Shown here: piece by piece, positions 1-8,483 of the stretch
Numbering within the stretch: the first letter of the stretch is position 1
Layout: every line of letters starts with the position of its first letter
DNA from: Cellulomonas cellasea
Lineage (GTDB): Bacteria; Actinomycetota; Actinomycetes; Actinomycetales; Cellulomonadaceae
Assembly: GCF_006538745.1 (NCBI RefSeq)
Contig: NZ_BJLR01000046.1
Location: forward strand, 1 to 48,490
Reading direction: 5' to 3'
Length of the DNA stretch: 48,490 nucleotides
Program-made: the position numbers and the translations under genes
Notes under the pieces: generated by a model
Told to the model about the DNA's origin: nothing
Databases searched by the model: none
Seen by the model: only the letters and a program-made list of their open reading frames with translations

Positions 1-699
1 TTCTTGTCCGCCGGAAAGTAGAGCAGCAGGCTGCTGCGCCCTTCTCCGGTGAAGTCGTCTATCCAGAATGTGTGGTTCGCCCACGCCTCATCGACAACGC
101 GGCCCAATCTAAAGTTCAGGCAGGCCGCCAACTTTGCGGTATTCTCAGGCCCTAATCTGGCACTCCAGCCTAACGCCTCGAACTTCGATGTCGCGATGTG
201 GTCGAAAACGCTGCCCGGCTCTGCGACTACGACCTCGACCTCGACCTCGTAACGCTCGTTCACAAGCCCGATGAGCGTTAGCCGTGCTGGATTGTAGGCA
301 AGCTCGTACAGCACAGTGAACGTGCTTGTGCTCGTGGGCACGGTGAGCCTGCCAGGCAAGGCGCCTGTGGCGGCTCGTGGGACGGGGACTCCGCCGACGA
401 ACCACGAGACCCTCAATGGTGCCGCCGGGCCGACGCCACCGTCGCCCTTGGCGGCCAGGCTGAAGTGCGTCGTCGTCTCCTGACCCGAAATCGTCCAAGA
501 CAAGTCGCCGCACGGTGACTTGCGCGTCTCCGTGCGGAGCACGGCGTGCTCGAATACGAAGCCGGTGCGCTCGATCGTCACAAGGTCCACAGCACCAGAC
601 TCCTCGTCGTTGAACTCCTGGTATCACGAGCGGCGTTGAATCCAGCGCCACCTCCGTGCCGTGCTCCGTAGACGCCGCCCGCAGGGACACCAGACGCAT
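1..699 (-). pseudogene. Unknown protein, partial and frameshifted
   Basis: The gene reads leftward and runs off the window start. The first segment begins at ATG 699, preceded by GGAG, and reads about 25 codons to position 625. There the frame is lost: the next in-frame codons give arginine-rich text, whereas skipping one base near 624 opens a clean frame (YQEFNDEESG onward) that continues without a stop to position 1. The joined product would exceed 230 residues. It includes an acidic-valine alternation (EVEVEVEV) and ends in the window with WIDDFTGEGRSSLLLYFPAD. I do not recognise the family and see no signal peptide or membrane helix. A start further upstream at 783 is possible but has weaker support. 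The lesion could be a real mutation or a one-base sequence error. Confidence 0.55.
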
Positions 700-883
700 C
701 TCTTCACTCCGAGAGTGTCCGCACCACGACCTGGCGCGAGGCTTCCCGCGCACGTACTCCAGGTGGAGTCCTTGCCGACCCAATGAACACCGTCGCGTTC
801 GCTCTGAGACAGAACGGTTCTACCGCTCGGTTCTGTACCCCTTCAACTGATTGAGGTCAGGTGGGCGCCGTCACTGCACGAAG

Positions 884-1084
884 ATGCGGCGATCGGTGAC
901 CCCGCAACCAACCAGATGGACCCGCGCGACGAGTGACCGGACGATCGAGGACGCGGCGGCACGGTTCTTCGCCGCGTGGGAGGAGCGCGCAGCCGCGGAA
1001 CTAGAAGCTGCCGACGCGGTGGGGCGTCTGCTCGAGGCCGAGCTCAGCCATCGGTGTGCGGTCTTGTCTTTACCGAGGAAGTAG
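884..1084 (+). CDS. Small helical protein, doubtful
   Basis: A short frame of about 66 residues from ATG 884 (or TTG 851). Its middle is alanine/glutamate rich and looks helical (TIEDAAARFFAAWEERAAAE), with good G/C third-position bias. The last ten or so residues lose that character, so the C-terminus may be truncated or frameshifted. There is no clear Shine-Dalgarno sequence before either start. It lies 245 bases upstream of the serine recombinase on the same strand. No family recognised; it may be only a remnant. The stretch 700-1329 otherwise holds no gene I can support, apart from the palindrome at 1188-1213. Confidence 0.3.
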   Translation: MRRSVTPQPTRWTRATSDRTIEDAAARFFAAWEERAAAELEAADAVGRLLEAELSHRCAVLSLPRK

Positions 1085-1187
1085 CTCCGTCTCCTGGCGG
1101 GGGGTGGAGGCCTTGAAAGTTCGGTGCGTGCACGCCGACATCGTTTGGGCCTGCAACGTCGGCCACCGAGCGACCACCCGATACCGG

Positions 1188-1213
1188 CGTCTCACTTCCT
1201 TGGAAGTGAGACG
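1188..1213. promoter_or_regulatory. 26-bp perfect palindrome, possible recombinase crossover site
   Basis: Two perfect 12-base arms (CGTCTCACTTCC and GGAAGTGAGACG) flank a central TT. The site is 117 bases upstream of the serine recombinase start. The 12+2+12 layout is that of Hin/Gin-type crossover sites, where strand exchange occurs at a central dinucleotide. A terminator is less likely, because a 2-base loop is too tight and no T-run follows. I saw no second full copy in the window. Confidence 0.5.
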
Positions 1214-1329
1214 ACCCGCGGGCACCGCTCCCCCCGGCTGGCCGTAACGGCGCGTCGCGTTCCAAAATCCCTCGCCAAACGCGCGTCGCACAAGGTCGCT
1301 ACGGCGACGAGTTCCACTACGGTCGGCGC

Positions 1330-1950
1330 ATGGAGCTGGGCTACGCACGGGTGTCGACCGCCAAGCAGGACCTCGAACGCCAGATCGACGCCCTCACCGC
1401 GGCCGGCATCCCGGCCGAGCGGATCTTCGTCGACAAGAAGTCCGGCGCTCACACCGACCGCCCCGGCCTGACCGCGCTGCTCGACTACGCGCGCGAGGGC
1501 GACGTCATCGTCGTGCACACCCTGGACCGGCTCGGGCGCACCGTGCGCGACACCCTCAACCTCATCCACGACCTCACCGACCGCGGCGTCGGGCTGCGCA
1601 ACCTCGCCGACCCCATCAAAGTCAACTCCTCGGATCCATCCGACCCGATGGGTCAACTGGCCCTCGTGCTGCTCGCGCTGTTCGCGCAGATGGAGCGCAC
1701 GTACATGCTCGAGCGCGCCGCCCACGCCCGCGCCGTCGCCGCCAAGACCGGCCGGCGCACCGGCCGCCCCACCGTCGTGGACCCCGACAAGCTCACCTAT
1801 GCGATCCACCTGCGCGACGCCGGGCACACCATGGCCGAGATCGCCGTTAAGACCGGCATCACCCGCGCCACCCTCTACCGCCACATGCCACCCCGCCCCG
1901 CCACCCCCGTCACCGCCGCCGGGCAGCCCGAGCCGGCGCCGCGCTCATGA
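1330..1950 (+). CDS. Serine recombinase, resolvase/invertase family
   Basis: A 206-residue small serine recombinase. The N-terminal catalytic domain starts with LGYARVSTAKQDLERQIDAL, which carries the Arg7-Val-Ser9 signature with Ser9 as nucleophile. VVHTLDRLGRTVRDTLNLI and FAQMERTYMLERA follow, holding the conserved arginines and the start of the long E helix. A C-terminal helix-turn-helix (GHTMAEIAVKTGITRATLYRH, about residues 162-182) would bind DNA. The length is normal for the Hin/Gin/Tn3-resolvase group, and all expected catalytic positions are visible. The stop overlaps the next start by four bases (ATGA), so the two genes are translationally coupled. Upstream lies a 26-bp palindrome with a 2-base centre that could be its substrate. 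It probably acts in DNA inversion or cointegrate resolution; the target is not determinable here. Confidence 0.93.
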   Translation: MELGYARVSTAKQDLERQIDALTAAGIPAERIFVDKKSGAHTDRPGLTALLDYAREGDVIVVHTLDRLGRTVRDTLNLIHDLTDRGVGLRNLADPIKVNSSDPSDPMGQLALVLLALFAQMERTYMLERAAHARAVAAKTGRRTGRPTVVDPDKLTYAIHLRDAGHTMAEIAVKTGITRATLYRHMPPRPATPVTAAGQPEPAPRS

Positions 1951-2582
1951 GCCTGACGCCGGGCGACGACCGGTCGGTCGCGGACTACCGCCAGCTGCTC
2001 GACGACGTGCTCACCGAGGTCCGCGCCGCGCGGATCCGCGCGGGGCAGGCGGTCAACGCCGAGCGCACGCTGCTCTACTGGCGCGTCGGCCAGCTCATCC
2101 TCGAGCGCCAGCAGCAGGAGGGCTGGGGCGCGACGATCATCGACCGGCTCGCCGCCGACCTCGCCGCGCAGTTCCCTGGCGCGCGCGGCTGGTCCCCGCG
2201 CAACCTCTGGTACATGCGCGCCCTGGCCGAGGCCTACCCCACCCGCGTTCGTGCAACAGCTGTTGCAGGACTCCCGTGGGGCCACCTCACCGTCCTGATG
2301 AGCCAGGTCCCCGACCCCGGCGCCCGCACTTGGTACGCCGAGCAGGCCTCCCGCTACGGATGGTCCCGCGCGGTGCTCACCCACCACATCAGCACCCGCC
2401 GGTACGAGCGCGTCGGCCAGGCACCGGACAACTTCACCGCCACGGTCCCCGCCGGCGAGCAGGACCTCGTCCGTGAAGTCCTCGCCGACCCCTACGACCT
2501 GGAGTTCCTGGCCCTCGACCCCACCCACTCCGAACGCCAGCTAAAGGACGCCCAGGGACAGCGCCGTCAGATCTGCCGTTGA
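1947..2582 (+). CDS. DUF1016 (YhcG-type) protein lacking its nuclease half
   Basis: 211 residues matching the N-terminal DUF1016 domain of YhcG-type proteins. Recognisable parts are a helical segment with LYWRVGQLILERQQQEGWG, then GWSPRNLWYMRALAEAYP, then LPWGHLTVLMSQV and WYAEQASRYGWSR. The family usually continues after a motif like YDLEFL into a C-terminal PD-(D/E)XK nuclease domain, giving roughly 340 residues or more. Here the frame stops about 20 residues after YDLEFLALDPTHSER, so the nuclease is absent. Downstream sequence in all frames shows no continuation, so this looks like a deletion rather than a point lesion. It is coupled to the recombinase by an ATGA overlap. If active at all, it would be a binding domain only. 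Confidence 0.8.
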   Translation: MSLTPGDDRSVADYRQLLDDVLTEVRAARIRAGQAVNAERTLLYWRVGQLILERQQQEGWGATIIDRLAADLAAQFPGARGWSPRNLWYMRALAEAYPTRVRATAVAGLPWGHLTVLMSQVPDPGARTWYAEQASRYGWSRAVLTHHISTRRYERVGQAPDNFTATVPAGEQDLVREVLADPYDLEFLALDPTHSERQLKDAQGQRRQICR

Positions 2583-2660
2583 GCCCGATGCTCGGTTGAC
2601 CGCTTGCTGCGTCGCGCGGCGCTCGACGTGGGCCGCGTAGGGCGCCGCCCCACTCCGCTG

Positions 2661-2683
2661 AGCACCCGTTCCAGACGGGTGCT
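2661..2683. terminator. Hairpin between convergent genes
   Basis: Nine-base arms (AGCACCCGT and ACGGGTGCT) separated by TCCAG. The hairpin sits between the end of the DUF1016 fragment and the end of the oppositely oriented membrane protein gene. No T-run follows, which is common for actinobacterial terminators. Position and symmetry favour a bidirectional terminator. Confidence 0.5.
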
Positions 2684-2701
2684 GCCGACACAAGTGCCGC
2701 A

Positions 2702-3322
2702 TTACGGACGAGCGATTCCAGTCACGACGACGCCACCACTTGGCGCTGCGCTGCCGTAGAGGCGGGCAAAGGAGACATCCAGCACTCCCGGGCCAACCTC
2801 GTACAGGCCCTCGAACTCAATCGTGCCGCTGAGGGACTGCCCGCTCGAGATGGTCTCGACCCAGCTCCCGGAGAACGGGTCGGCCTCGTAGGCGCGGCCG
2901 CCTTCGTCGACCGCGGTGACGTTCTTGAAGAGCGGGACCGTGAGGCTGTCATCGGTCCCGTTGGTCACGGTAGCGTCGATGCGCAAGTGTCCGCCCTGAT
3001 TCTCGACCTTCGTGACCTCCACGACAACGTCGCCTCGTGTCGCCGACCACGGCCCTACCGCGGGGTCCGGTTGAACCGTGTCGGCTGGGGGCGGCTGATC
3101 GCGGCCTGGTGTCGGGGCATCGCCGCTCGACTTCGAGGGGCCGGATGACGCGAGCGGATCCTTGTTCGGCTTGGACTGTCGCTCACCGAACGTCACGGAC
3201 CCACCCCAGGGCGTTGCCACTTCCTGGATGACGAGCCCCTGGCTGAGCGCGTAGGCCAGGCAAGCGACTACGAAGACGGCGGGCGCGAGCCAGGCCCAGC
3301 GCTTGCCGTTGGGCTTATCCAC
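2702..3322 (-). CDS. Membrane-anchored extracytoplasmic protein, DUF4352-like
   Basis: 206 residues starting at GTG 3322, preceded by GATGAGG. One N-terminal transmembrane helix (WLAPAVFVVACLAYALSQGL, residues 10-29) lacks a lipobox cysteine. A disordered Pro/Ser/Asp linker runs to about residue 95. The C-terminal part forms a beta domain (VVVEVTKVENQGGHLRIDAT, then a segment with FKNVTAVDEGGRAYEADPF), the pattern of DUF4352/telokin-like immunoglobulin folds often found on the outside of Gram-positive cells. It starts 27 bases after the M19-tectonin gene ends, on the same strand, so they probably share a transcript. Function is unknown; a surface partner or self-protection factor for its neighbour is possible but is only inference from position. 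Confidence 0.75.
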   Translation of the reverse strand: MDKPNGKRWAWLAPAVFVVACLAYALSQGLVIQEVATPWGGSVTFGERQSKPNKDPLASSGPSKSSGDAPTPGRDQPPPADTVQPDPAVGPWSATRGDVVVEVTKVENQGGHLRIDATVTNGTDDSLTVPLFKNVTAVDEGGRAYEADPFSGSWVETISSGQSLSGTIEFEGLYEVGPGVLDVSFARLYGSAAPSGGVVVTGIARP

Positions 3323-3349
3323 TTCGACCTCATCTCCTCCGTCGCCTGC

Positions 3350-5797
3350 TCACGACGCCGGCCACTCGGGAACCCAACGCAGGAGGTGGCCGTCGTCGCG
3401 CACGCGGTACACGTGCGTGCGCGATGCGGTCAGATTGACGTTCCGCGGGTCGCCGCTCAGGCGCGCGGAGCCCGCGGTCGTGTGCCGCCAGACTGAGCCG
3501 TCGTCGTGCAGCGTGAGCGCGGCGTCGGGCTGTGCGGCTACGGCAGTCACCCGCCCCGGTCCGCGCACGGCGACCCACTGCCCGGAGCCTTGGTCGTGCG
3601 CCGCGCTGCCGTCTTCTAGCAGGAGGCACACGCGACGGCCCGACGCCGCCACCATGCGCGCGGGTGTCCCGCTCCAGATGCGGCTCCACCCCGTGTACGC
3701 GACGTTGCGGTACACCCAGACGGTTCCGTCGTCGTGGAGTTGGTAGAGCTCGTCGGCGCCCACAATATCGACGGCGCGCGGGTTGGTGTCGATCTCCGCC
3801 CAGCCGGTGAGCGGTGTCCCGGTATACGCCCAGACGCGCCCGTCGTCGTGGAGCTGGAACAGGTCCTCGCCCCGTGCGGCGAGGCGGACGGTGCGCGGGT
3901 TCCCGTCGAGGAGCTGCCACCCCGTGTAAGGCGTGCCGGTGTACCGGTAGATCGCGCCGTTCGAGTGCCGCTGATACAGCTCCTTCTCGGTCACGAGCAG
4001 AGCCTTCGTCGCGGGGTTGGTGTCGATCTCGGCCCAACCGACCCTCGGCACGCCGGTGTACTCCCAGATCCGTCCGTTGTCGTGGAGCTGGAACAGCCGG
4101 CCCCATGCGGCGGCGACCAGCTCGGTCGCGGGATTGTCGTCGAGGAGAGTCCACCGCGAGTCCGGCGCGCCGCTGCGGCAGGCCTCCCACGTCACAGCGA
4201 ATGCCTCCGCCGAGTAGAACATCCCACCGAGCTCGGCGTCACCGAGCAGCCCGGCGACGTACAGCTCCTCGAGGAGGTCGGGGAGCAGACCGATGTGCGC
4301 CATGCCCTCGGCGCTGAAGTCCCACGACCGCTCACCGAACCGGCACCGCGTCAGGGCGTCGGGCGGGGCCCCGGGGCTGTCCGCGTAGACCACCATCCCG
4401 CGAGCGGCGCGCGACGTTGCGTCCAGCGGGACGGGTCCGGCGAAGCGGGGCGCTGGGAGGCGCTCGAGTCCACTCGCGTCCGAGCCGATCGCGACGCCTT
4501 CGTAGCCGTTGCTAATCTGCGCCCGGACCTGCTCGGCGACATGGTCCATCCCTTCGCCGATGCCGACGCCGACCAGGCCCCGCAGCGCACGGAGGCGGCG
4601 CAACGTCCGCACGGAGTGGTGGCGCTCCGTCGCATGGCCCCCGCTACGCACGCCGGTGTGCCCCGCGACGAGCGGGTACCGCTCGGCCTCCGCGATCGAG
4701 AGCACGTCCTCGACGGTCCGCTCCGACATGTGGTCGACGTCAATGAGCACGCCCCGTCGCATCAGGTGCCGCACGGCGACCGCGCCGAGAGCCGTGAGGC
4801 CGCGCGCGTTGCGGTGCCCGGTGCGAGTCGCAGGCGGCGCTGGGACGTCACGCAGCAGGTCCTCGCCGAGCGCCCTCTCGGCCACGGCGCGTCCGATCCA
4901 GCCCAGGTCCGGCGGAATGTAGGGCGCCGTGATCCCGGAAACGGGCGGGGCCGGCTCGATCGTCGCGTGACGTCCCGTGAGGTACCGGGTGCTCAGGGCG
5001 AGGAGCGGTTCGTACACTGCGCTGCCCCCGAACGCATTGTCGGCCAGGTGGACCGGGAAGAAGTACCGCACGCCGGCAGCGATCAACCGGTCAAGCTCGT
5101 CCGTGACCTGCGCGGGCGTAGGGTGCGGAATCGGGTCCGCGCCCGCGCCGGTGGGCCGGCGCGCGCAGAAGTTGCCGATCGCGTCGACCTCGATGCCGAG
5201 CACCACCGCGAGACGCCCCGCCGATACGGTGCGACGGAGCTCCTGCGCGTTCTCGACCACGTCCATGAACCCGCTCAGTGCCGCGAGCTTCTTGATGGCC
5301 TCGATCTGCAGGTCCGCCGAGGTCCGGTCGTCCGTCGGGCCCTTCGTCTCCGTGAGGTCCGCCAGCAGAGCGCTGTTGACGGCCAGCGCCACCACGACGC
5401 GCAGACCACCTTGCCACGCTCGCTCCAGCCACTCCACGCGGGCCTGCTGGTGGGTGCGGTCGTGCCAGGTCGGCCAGGTACGGAAGCCCGGCCAACCACG
5501 GGCTTCGTGCTCCGCGACGTACCCGGGCGTGGCGTCAACGCCCCCCATCGCGCGCAAGGTGCCGACGACGTTGGCGCGGACAGCGTTGCCGCGCAGCTGG
5601 AACGGATGGAACTCGTGGTGCCCGCCACAGTCGTGCAGCGTGTCCGCGGGCGCCCCGTCGGGCGCGCCGTACACGAGCTCGGTGCCGAAGCCGAGGTGCG
5701 CGGCCGGGTGGATGTGCATGTCGACGAGACCGACGAGCCGGTCCCCCGCCAGCCGGTTGACGCCCTCCGCGTACTTGCCGCCCAGTGAAGCGATCAT
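3350..5797 (-). CDS. Peptidase M19-like hydrolase with C-terminal tectonin-like repeats
   Basis: 815 residues from ATG 5797, with GAGAGGGG upstream. The N-terminal ~450 residues resemble membrane dipeptidase (peptidase M19), a metal-dependent hydrolase: DMHIHPAAH (His28, His30), GVLIDVDHMSERTVEDVLS, then LVAGHTGVRSGGH and IGSDASGL at the usual metal-ligand spacing. From about residue 545, four or more repeats of roughly 45 residues follow the pattern GW..LD.NP....(L/V)......LFQLHDDGR(I/V)W.YTG.P. This is a tectonin-like beta-propeller repeat, often a glycan-binding platform. No signal peptide or membrane helix is visible, unusual for a protein that appears built to act outside the cell. It is divergent from a two-component pair and followed by a membrane-anchored protein. 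The substrate is unknown. Confidence 0.8.
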   Translation of the reverse strand: MIASLGGKYAEGVNRLAGDRLVGLVDMHIHPAAHLGFGTELVYGAPDGAPADTLHDCGGHHEFHPFQLRGNAVRANVVGTLRAMGGVDATPGYVAEHEARGWPGFRTWPTWHDRTHQQARVEWLERAWQGGLRVVVALAVNSALLADLTETKGPTDDRTSADLQIEAIKKLAALSGFMDVVENAQELRRTVSAGRLAVVLGIEVDAIGNFCARRPTGAGADPIPHPTPAQVTDELDRLIAAGVRYFFPVHLADNAFGGSAVYEPLLALSTRYLTGRHATIEPAPPVSGITAPYIPPDLGWIGRAVAERALGEDLLRDVPAPPATRTGHRNARGLTALGAVAVRHLMRRGVLIDVDHMSERTVEDVLSIAEAERYPLVAGHTGVRSGGHATERHHSVRTLRRLRALRGLVGVGIGEGMDHVAEQVRAQISNGYEGVAIGSDASGLERLPAPRFAGPVPLDATSRAARGMVVYADSPGAPPDALTRCRFGERSWDFSAEGMAHIGLLPDLLEELYVAGLLGDAELGGMFYSAEAFAVTWEACRSGAPDSRWTLLDDNPATELVAAAWGRLFQLHDNGRIWEYTGVPRVGWAEIDTNPATKALLVTEKELYQRHSNGAIYRYTGTPYTGWQLLDGNPRTVRLAARGEDLFQLHDDGRVWAYTGTPLTGWAEIDTNPRAVDIVGADELYQLHDDGTVWVYRNVAYTGWSRIWSGTPARMVAASGRRVCLLLEDGSAAHDQGSGQWVAVRGPGRVTAVAAQPDAALTLHDDGSVWRHTTAGSARLSGDPRNVNLTASRTHVYRVRDDGHLLRWVPEWPAS

Positions 5798-5819
5798 CGG
5801 AAACCCCTCTCTGCTCGGG

Positions 5820-5839
5820 CGGGGTCTGGAACGACCCCG
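5820..5839. promoter_or_regulatory. Inverted repeat in divergent promoter region
   Basis: CGGGGTC and GACCCCG arms around TGGAAC lie 23 bases upstream of the M19-tectonin start. The unit GGGGTCTGG recurs at about 5864-5872, giving a spaced direct repeat in the 136-base gap between this gene and the histidine kinase. It is a plausible binding site for the adjacent response regulator. This is inferred from symmetry and position only. Confidence 0.35.
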
Positions 5840-5933
5840 CGGTTAAGAGCAGACTGTCCGCCGGGGGTCTGGCGCGGCACGGTGTCATCCCGCCGATCGT
5901 GGAGGGTTATCCCTCAACGCAAGGGGGAGTGCG

Positions 5934-7724
5934 ATGGGCGGGCCGACGCGAACGACCCGGCTTCCCGTCGGCGGCAGCCCGTTTAACGTCGCGCGGCGGC
6001 GCGCCGCGGACCGGGCGGGGACCGCTGCGGTCGCCGCGGTGTTCGTCGGGGTCGCCACGATGGCCGCCGGCACCGTGACGTCCTGGGACTGGCTCAGCTC
6101 GGCCGGCCCGCCCTACGTGCTGTTCCATCTCATCGGAGCGCTTTTCCTGCTCGCGGCGGCGACCGCGCTTGTCCAGCGGCAGCCAGCCGTCGTCGCCCTC
6201 CTTCTGGCCCTCGTCGGCGTCTTTTGGTACGTCGCCGACCTCCGCTCCTCCACGGTGCCCGCGGTGTTCGCGCTCGGCTTTGTGCTCGCGTACCTGCCGT
6301 ACGCGGGACTCGCGCACGTCGCGCTCGCGGCCCCGTTCGGCCGCCTCTGGAATCGCGTCGATGTCGCCGTCGTGAGCTGCGCCTACGCGACCGCGGTCGG
6401 CTCACAGTGGGTACGGCTCGTCGTCGACGATCCTCCGATGCCGTGGTACTGGTCGGACTCCCAACCCAACACCGCCGCCGCGCGCACCGGCAGTGCCCTC
6501 GCGATCGTCCTGACCATCATTGCTGCTGTCCGCTTCGTGGGTCGCTACCGCGCGGCCGCGCGGGGCGTCCGGCGGCCCTCGGCCACGATCTGGTCGATAT
6601 TCGCCGCTGCCTCGATCCTGTGGGCGGCCACCGAGCTCGCGAGCCTGCTCAGTGCGGACCAACGGGTCCAGAACGCCCTCGTGATCGGCGCCGCGGCGCT
6701 CACCGGTACGGCCCCGGCCATCTACCTCGCCTCGGTGACGAGGAGCTCGTGGGGAAGCCGACGCCTCGCGCCGCTCCTTACGCCCGGCGACCGGACAGGT
6801 CCCGCCGCCATGCAGCACGCTCTCGCGGTGGCGCTCGGCGACCCGGGGCTCCGGGTCGCATTCCGCGGACCGGACGGAGCGCTGCTCGACGTGAAAGACC
6901 GCCCGGTCCCCGTGCACAGCCCGTCCGAGGTTGTCACCCCGGTCCTCGTCCGCGGGGAGGAGCTGGCGGTGCTGGTGCACGACCCCGCACTCGCGACCGA
7001 CCCGAGGTTCGTCGCGAGCATCGTCGATGTCGCGGCGCTCGCCCTAGAGAACGCCCGGCTCGTCGCCCTCCAGCGCGAGCAACTCGTAGAGCTGCGCGCG
7101 TCGCGGCGCCGGCTCGTCGAGGCGACCGACGCGGAGCGGCGCCGGCTCGAACGGAATCTGCATGACGGAGTGCAGCAGAGCCTGCTTGGCGTGCTCGTGC
7201 TGCTGAACCTGGCCGCGGAGACCCGCACGCGCGCCCCGGCCGAGGGCGACGCGCTACTCGCACGCGCCGCGCACGAGGTCTCGACCGCCCTCGGCGAGGT
7301 CCAGGACCTCTCGCGTGGCGTCTTCCCGAGGGTCCTCACCGAGCAGGGGCTCGCCGGTGCCGTCGAGGTTCTAGCGGAGCGGAGCCCTGTGCCCGTGGTG
7401 GTGCACGTCGACGACCGTCGCTGGCCACCCGAGCTCGAGGTAGCAGGGTACTTCGTGATCTCCGAAGGGCTCGCCAACGTGCTCAAGCACGCCGAGGCCA
7501 CCGTCGTCGTAGTCAACGTGACAGGGTCGGCGTGCGAGCTCGTGGTTTCCGTGACCGACGACGGTCGTGGCGGTGCTCACCCCGGCTCCGGGACCGGCCT
7601 CGTCGGGCTCCGGGACAGGGTGGGTGCCGTGGGTGGGATCCTCGAGGTCTCAGACGCCCGGCCGTCGGGGACGGTCGTGACGGCACGCATTCCCCGGGTG
7701 GCGGCGGCCGAGGCGTCGCGGTGA
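5934..7724 (+). CDS. Sensor histidine kinase, NarL/DesK type
   Basis: 596 residues from ATG 5934, with GGGGGAG seven bases upstream. Residues 20 to about 280 hold some eight hydrophobic segments, a multi-helix membrane sensor without a large outside loop. A GAF-like linker follows. The HisKA_3 dimerisation motif RRRLERNLHDGVQQSLLGVL carries the phospho-acceptor His410. The ATPase domain is recognisable from FVISEGLANVLKHAEAT (N box), VTDDGRGG and GTGLVGLRDRVGAVGG. The gene ends in a GTGA overlap with the response regulator, so the two form a pair. The divergent M19-tectonin gene is the most likely regulatory target, by position only. The signal sensed is not evident. Confidence 0.93.
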   Translation: MGGPTRTTRLPVGGSPFNVARRRAADRAGTAAVAAVFVGVATMAAGTVTSWDWLSSAGPPYVLFHLIGALFLLAAATALVQRQPAVVALLLALVGVFWYVADLRSSTVPAVFALGFVLAYLPYAGLAHVALAAPFGRLWNRVDVAVVSCAYATAVGSQWVRLVVDDPPMPWYWSDSQPNTAAARTGSALAIVLTIIAAVRFVGRYRAAARGVRRPSATIWSIFAAASILWAATELASLLSADQRVQNALVIGAAALTGTAPAIYLASVTRSSWGSRRLAPLLTPGDRTGPAAMQHALAVALGDPGLRVAFRGPDGALLDVKDRPVPVHSPSEVVTPVLVRGEELAVLVHDPALATDPRFVASIVDVAALALENARLVALQREQLVELRASRRRLVEATDAERRRLERNLHDGVQQSLLGVLVLLNLAAETRTRAPAEGDALLARAAHEVSTALGEVQDLSRGVFPRVLTEQGLAGAVEVLAERSPVPVVVHVDDRRWPPELEVAGYFVISEGLANVLKHAEATVVVVNVTGSACELVVSVTDDGRGGAHPGSGTGLVGLRDRVGAVGGILEVSDARPSGTVVTARIPRVAAAEASR

Positions 7725-8392
7725 GGGTCTTCATCGGCGAGGACCAGGGGCTCCTGCGCGACACTCTCGCCCAGGCGCTCAACGCTCGCGGAGTAGAGGT
7801 CGCCGGGACCGCCGGTTCGTTGCCCGACATACTGGACCGGGTCGCCGACGTCCGGCCCGACGTATGCCTCCTCGACATCCGCATGCCGCCCACCGGGACA
7901 GACGAGGGGCTCCGCGCGGCCGAGTGGATCCGTGCGCACCATCCGGGCATCGGCATACTCGTCCTATCCCAGCACGCTGAGACGGCGTACGCAGTGCGCC
8001 TGCTGGAGGTCGAGGACGAGGCACGCGGGCTCGGGTACTTGCTCAAGGAACGCGTCGCCGACCTCACGGTGCTCATCGACGCGATTGAGCGAGTCGCCCG
8101 CGGGGAGGTCGTCGTCGACCCAGTCCTGGTCTCGCGGCTGCTGGCACGCCGCCGCGCGTCGGACGCCCTGAGCCGCCTCACCGAGCGCGAGCGGGACGTG
8201 CTAGCTCTCATCGCTGAGGGCCGGTCGAACGCATACGTCGCGCGGCACCTGCACTGCAGCGGTAAGACGGTCGAGAAGTACGCCGCCTCGGTGTACAGCA
8301 AACTCGGCCTCGCGGTAGAAGACCCCATCACCCGCGCCGAGATGAACACCCGGGTCCTGGCAGTCCTTGCGTACCTACGTCACTCCACCTGA
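7721..8392 (+). CDS. Response regulator, NarL/LuxR family
   Basis: 223 residues. I chose GTG 7721 as start because it overlaps the kinase stop (GTGA) and the protein then begins directly with the receiver fold (VRVFIGEDQGLLRDTLAQAL). The phospho-acceptor is Asp52 in DVCLLDIRMPP; the conserved lysine is in GYLLKERV. The C-terminal LuxR-type helix-turn-helix reads LTERERDVLALIAEGRSNAY and then SGKTVEKYAASVYSKLGL. All signature residues are present, so it should be a functional DNA-binding partner of the upstream kinase. It is convergent with the DUF4913 gene; no strong hairpin was seen in the 91-base gap. Confidence 0.95.
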   Translation: MRVFIGEDQGLLRDTLAQALNARGVEVAGTAGSLPDILDRVADVRPDVCLLDIRMPPTGTDEGLRAAEWIRAHHPGIGILVLSQHAETAYAVRLLEVEDEARGLGYLLKERVADLTVLIDAIERVARGEVVVDPVLVSRLLARRRASDALSRLTERERDVLALIAEGRSNAYVARHLHCSGKTVEKYAASVYSKLGLAVEDPITRAEMNTRVLAVLAYLRHST

Positions 8393-8483
8393 GGGAGCGC
8401 CGCCCCGCCCACGCGAGACTGGATCGGGACGCGACCCGACCGGCATGAGGACTGCGCTCCTCGACCCAGGTTGGACCGCCCGG

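Noticed and set aside
3734-5788. 684-codon open frame on the plus strand
   Set aside because: Antisense of the M19-tectonin gene, which has clear domains and a good ribosome site.
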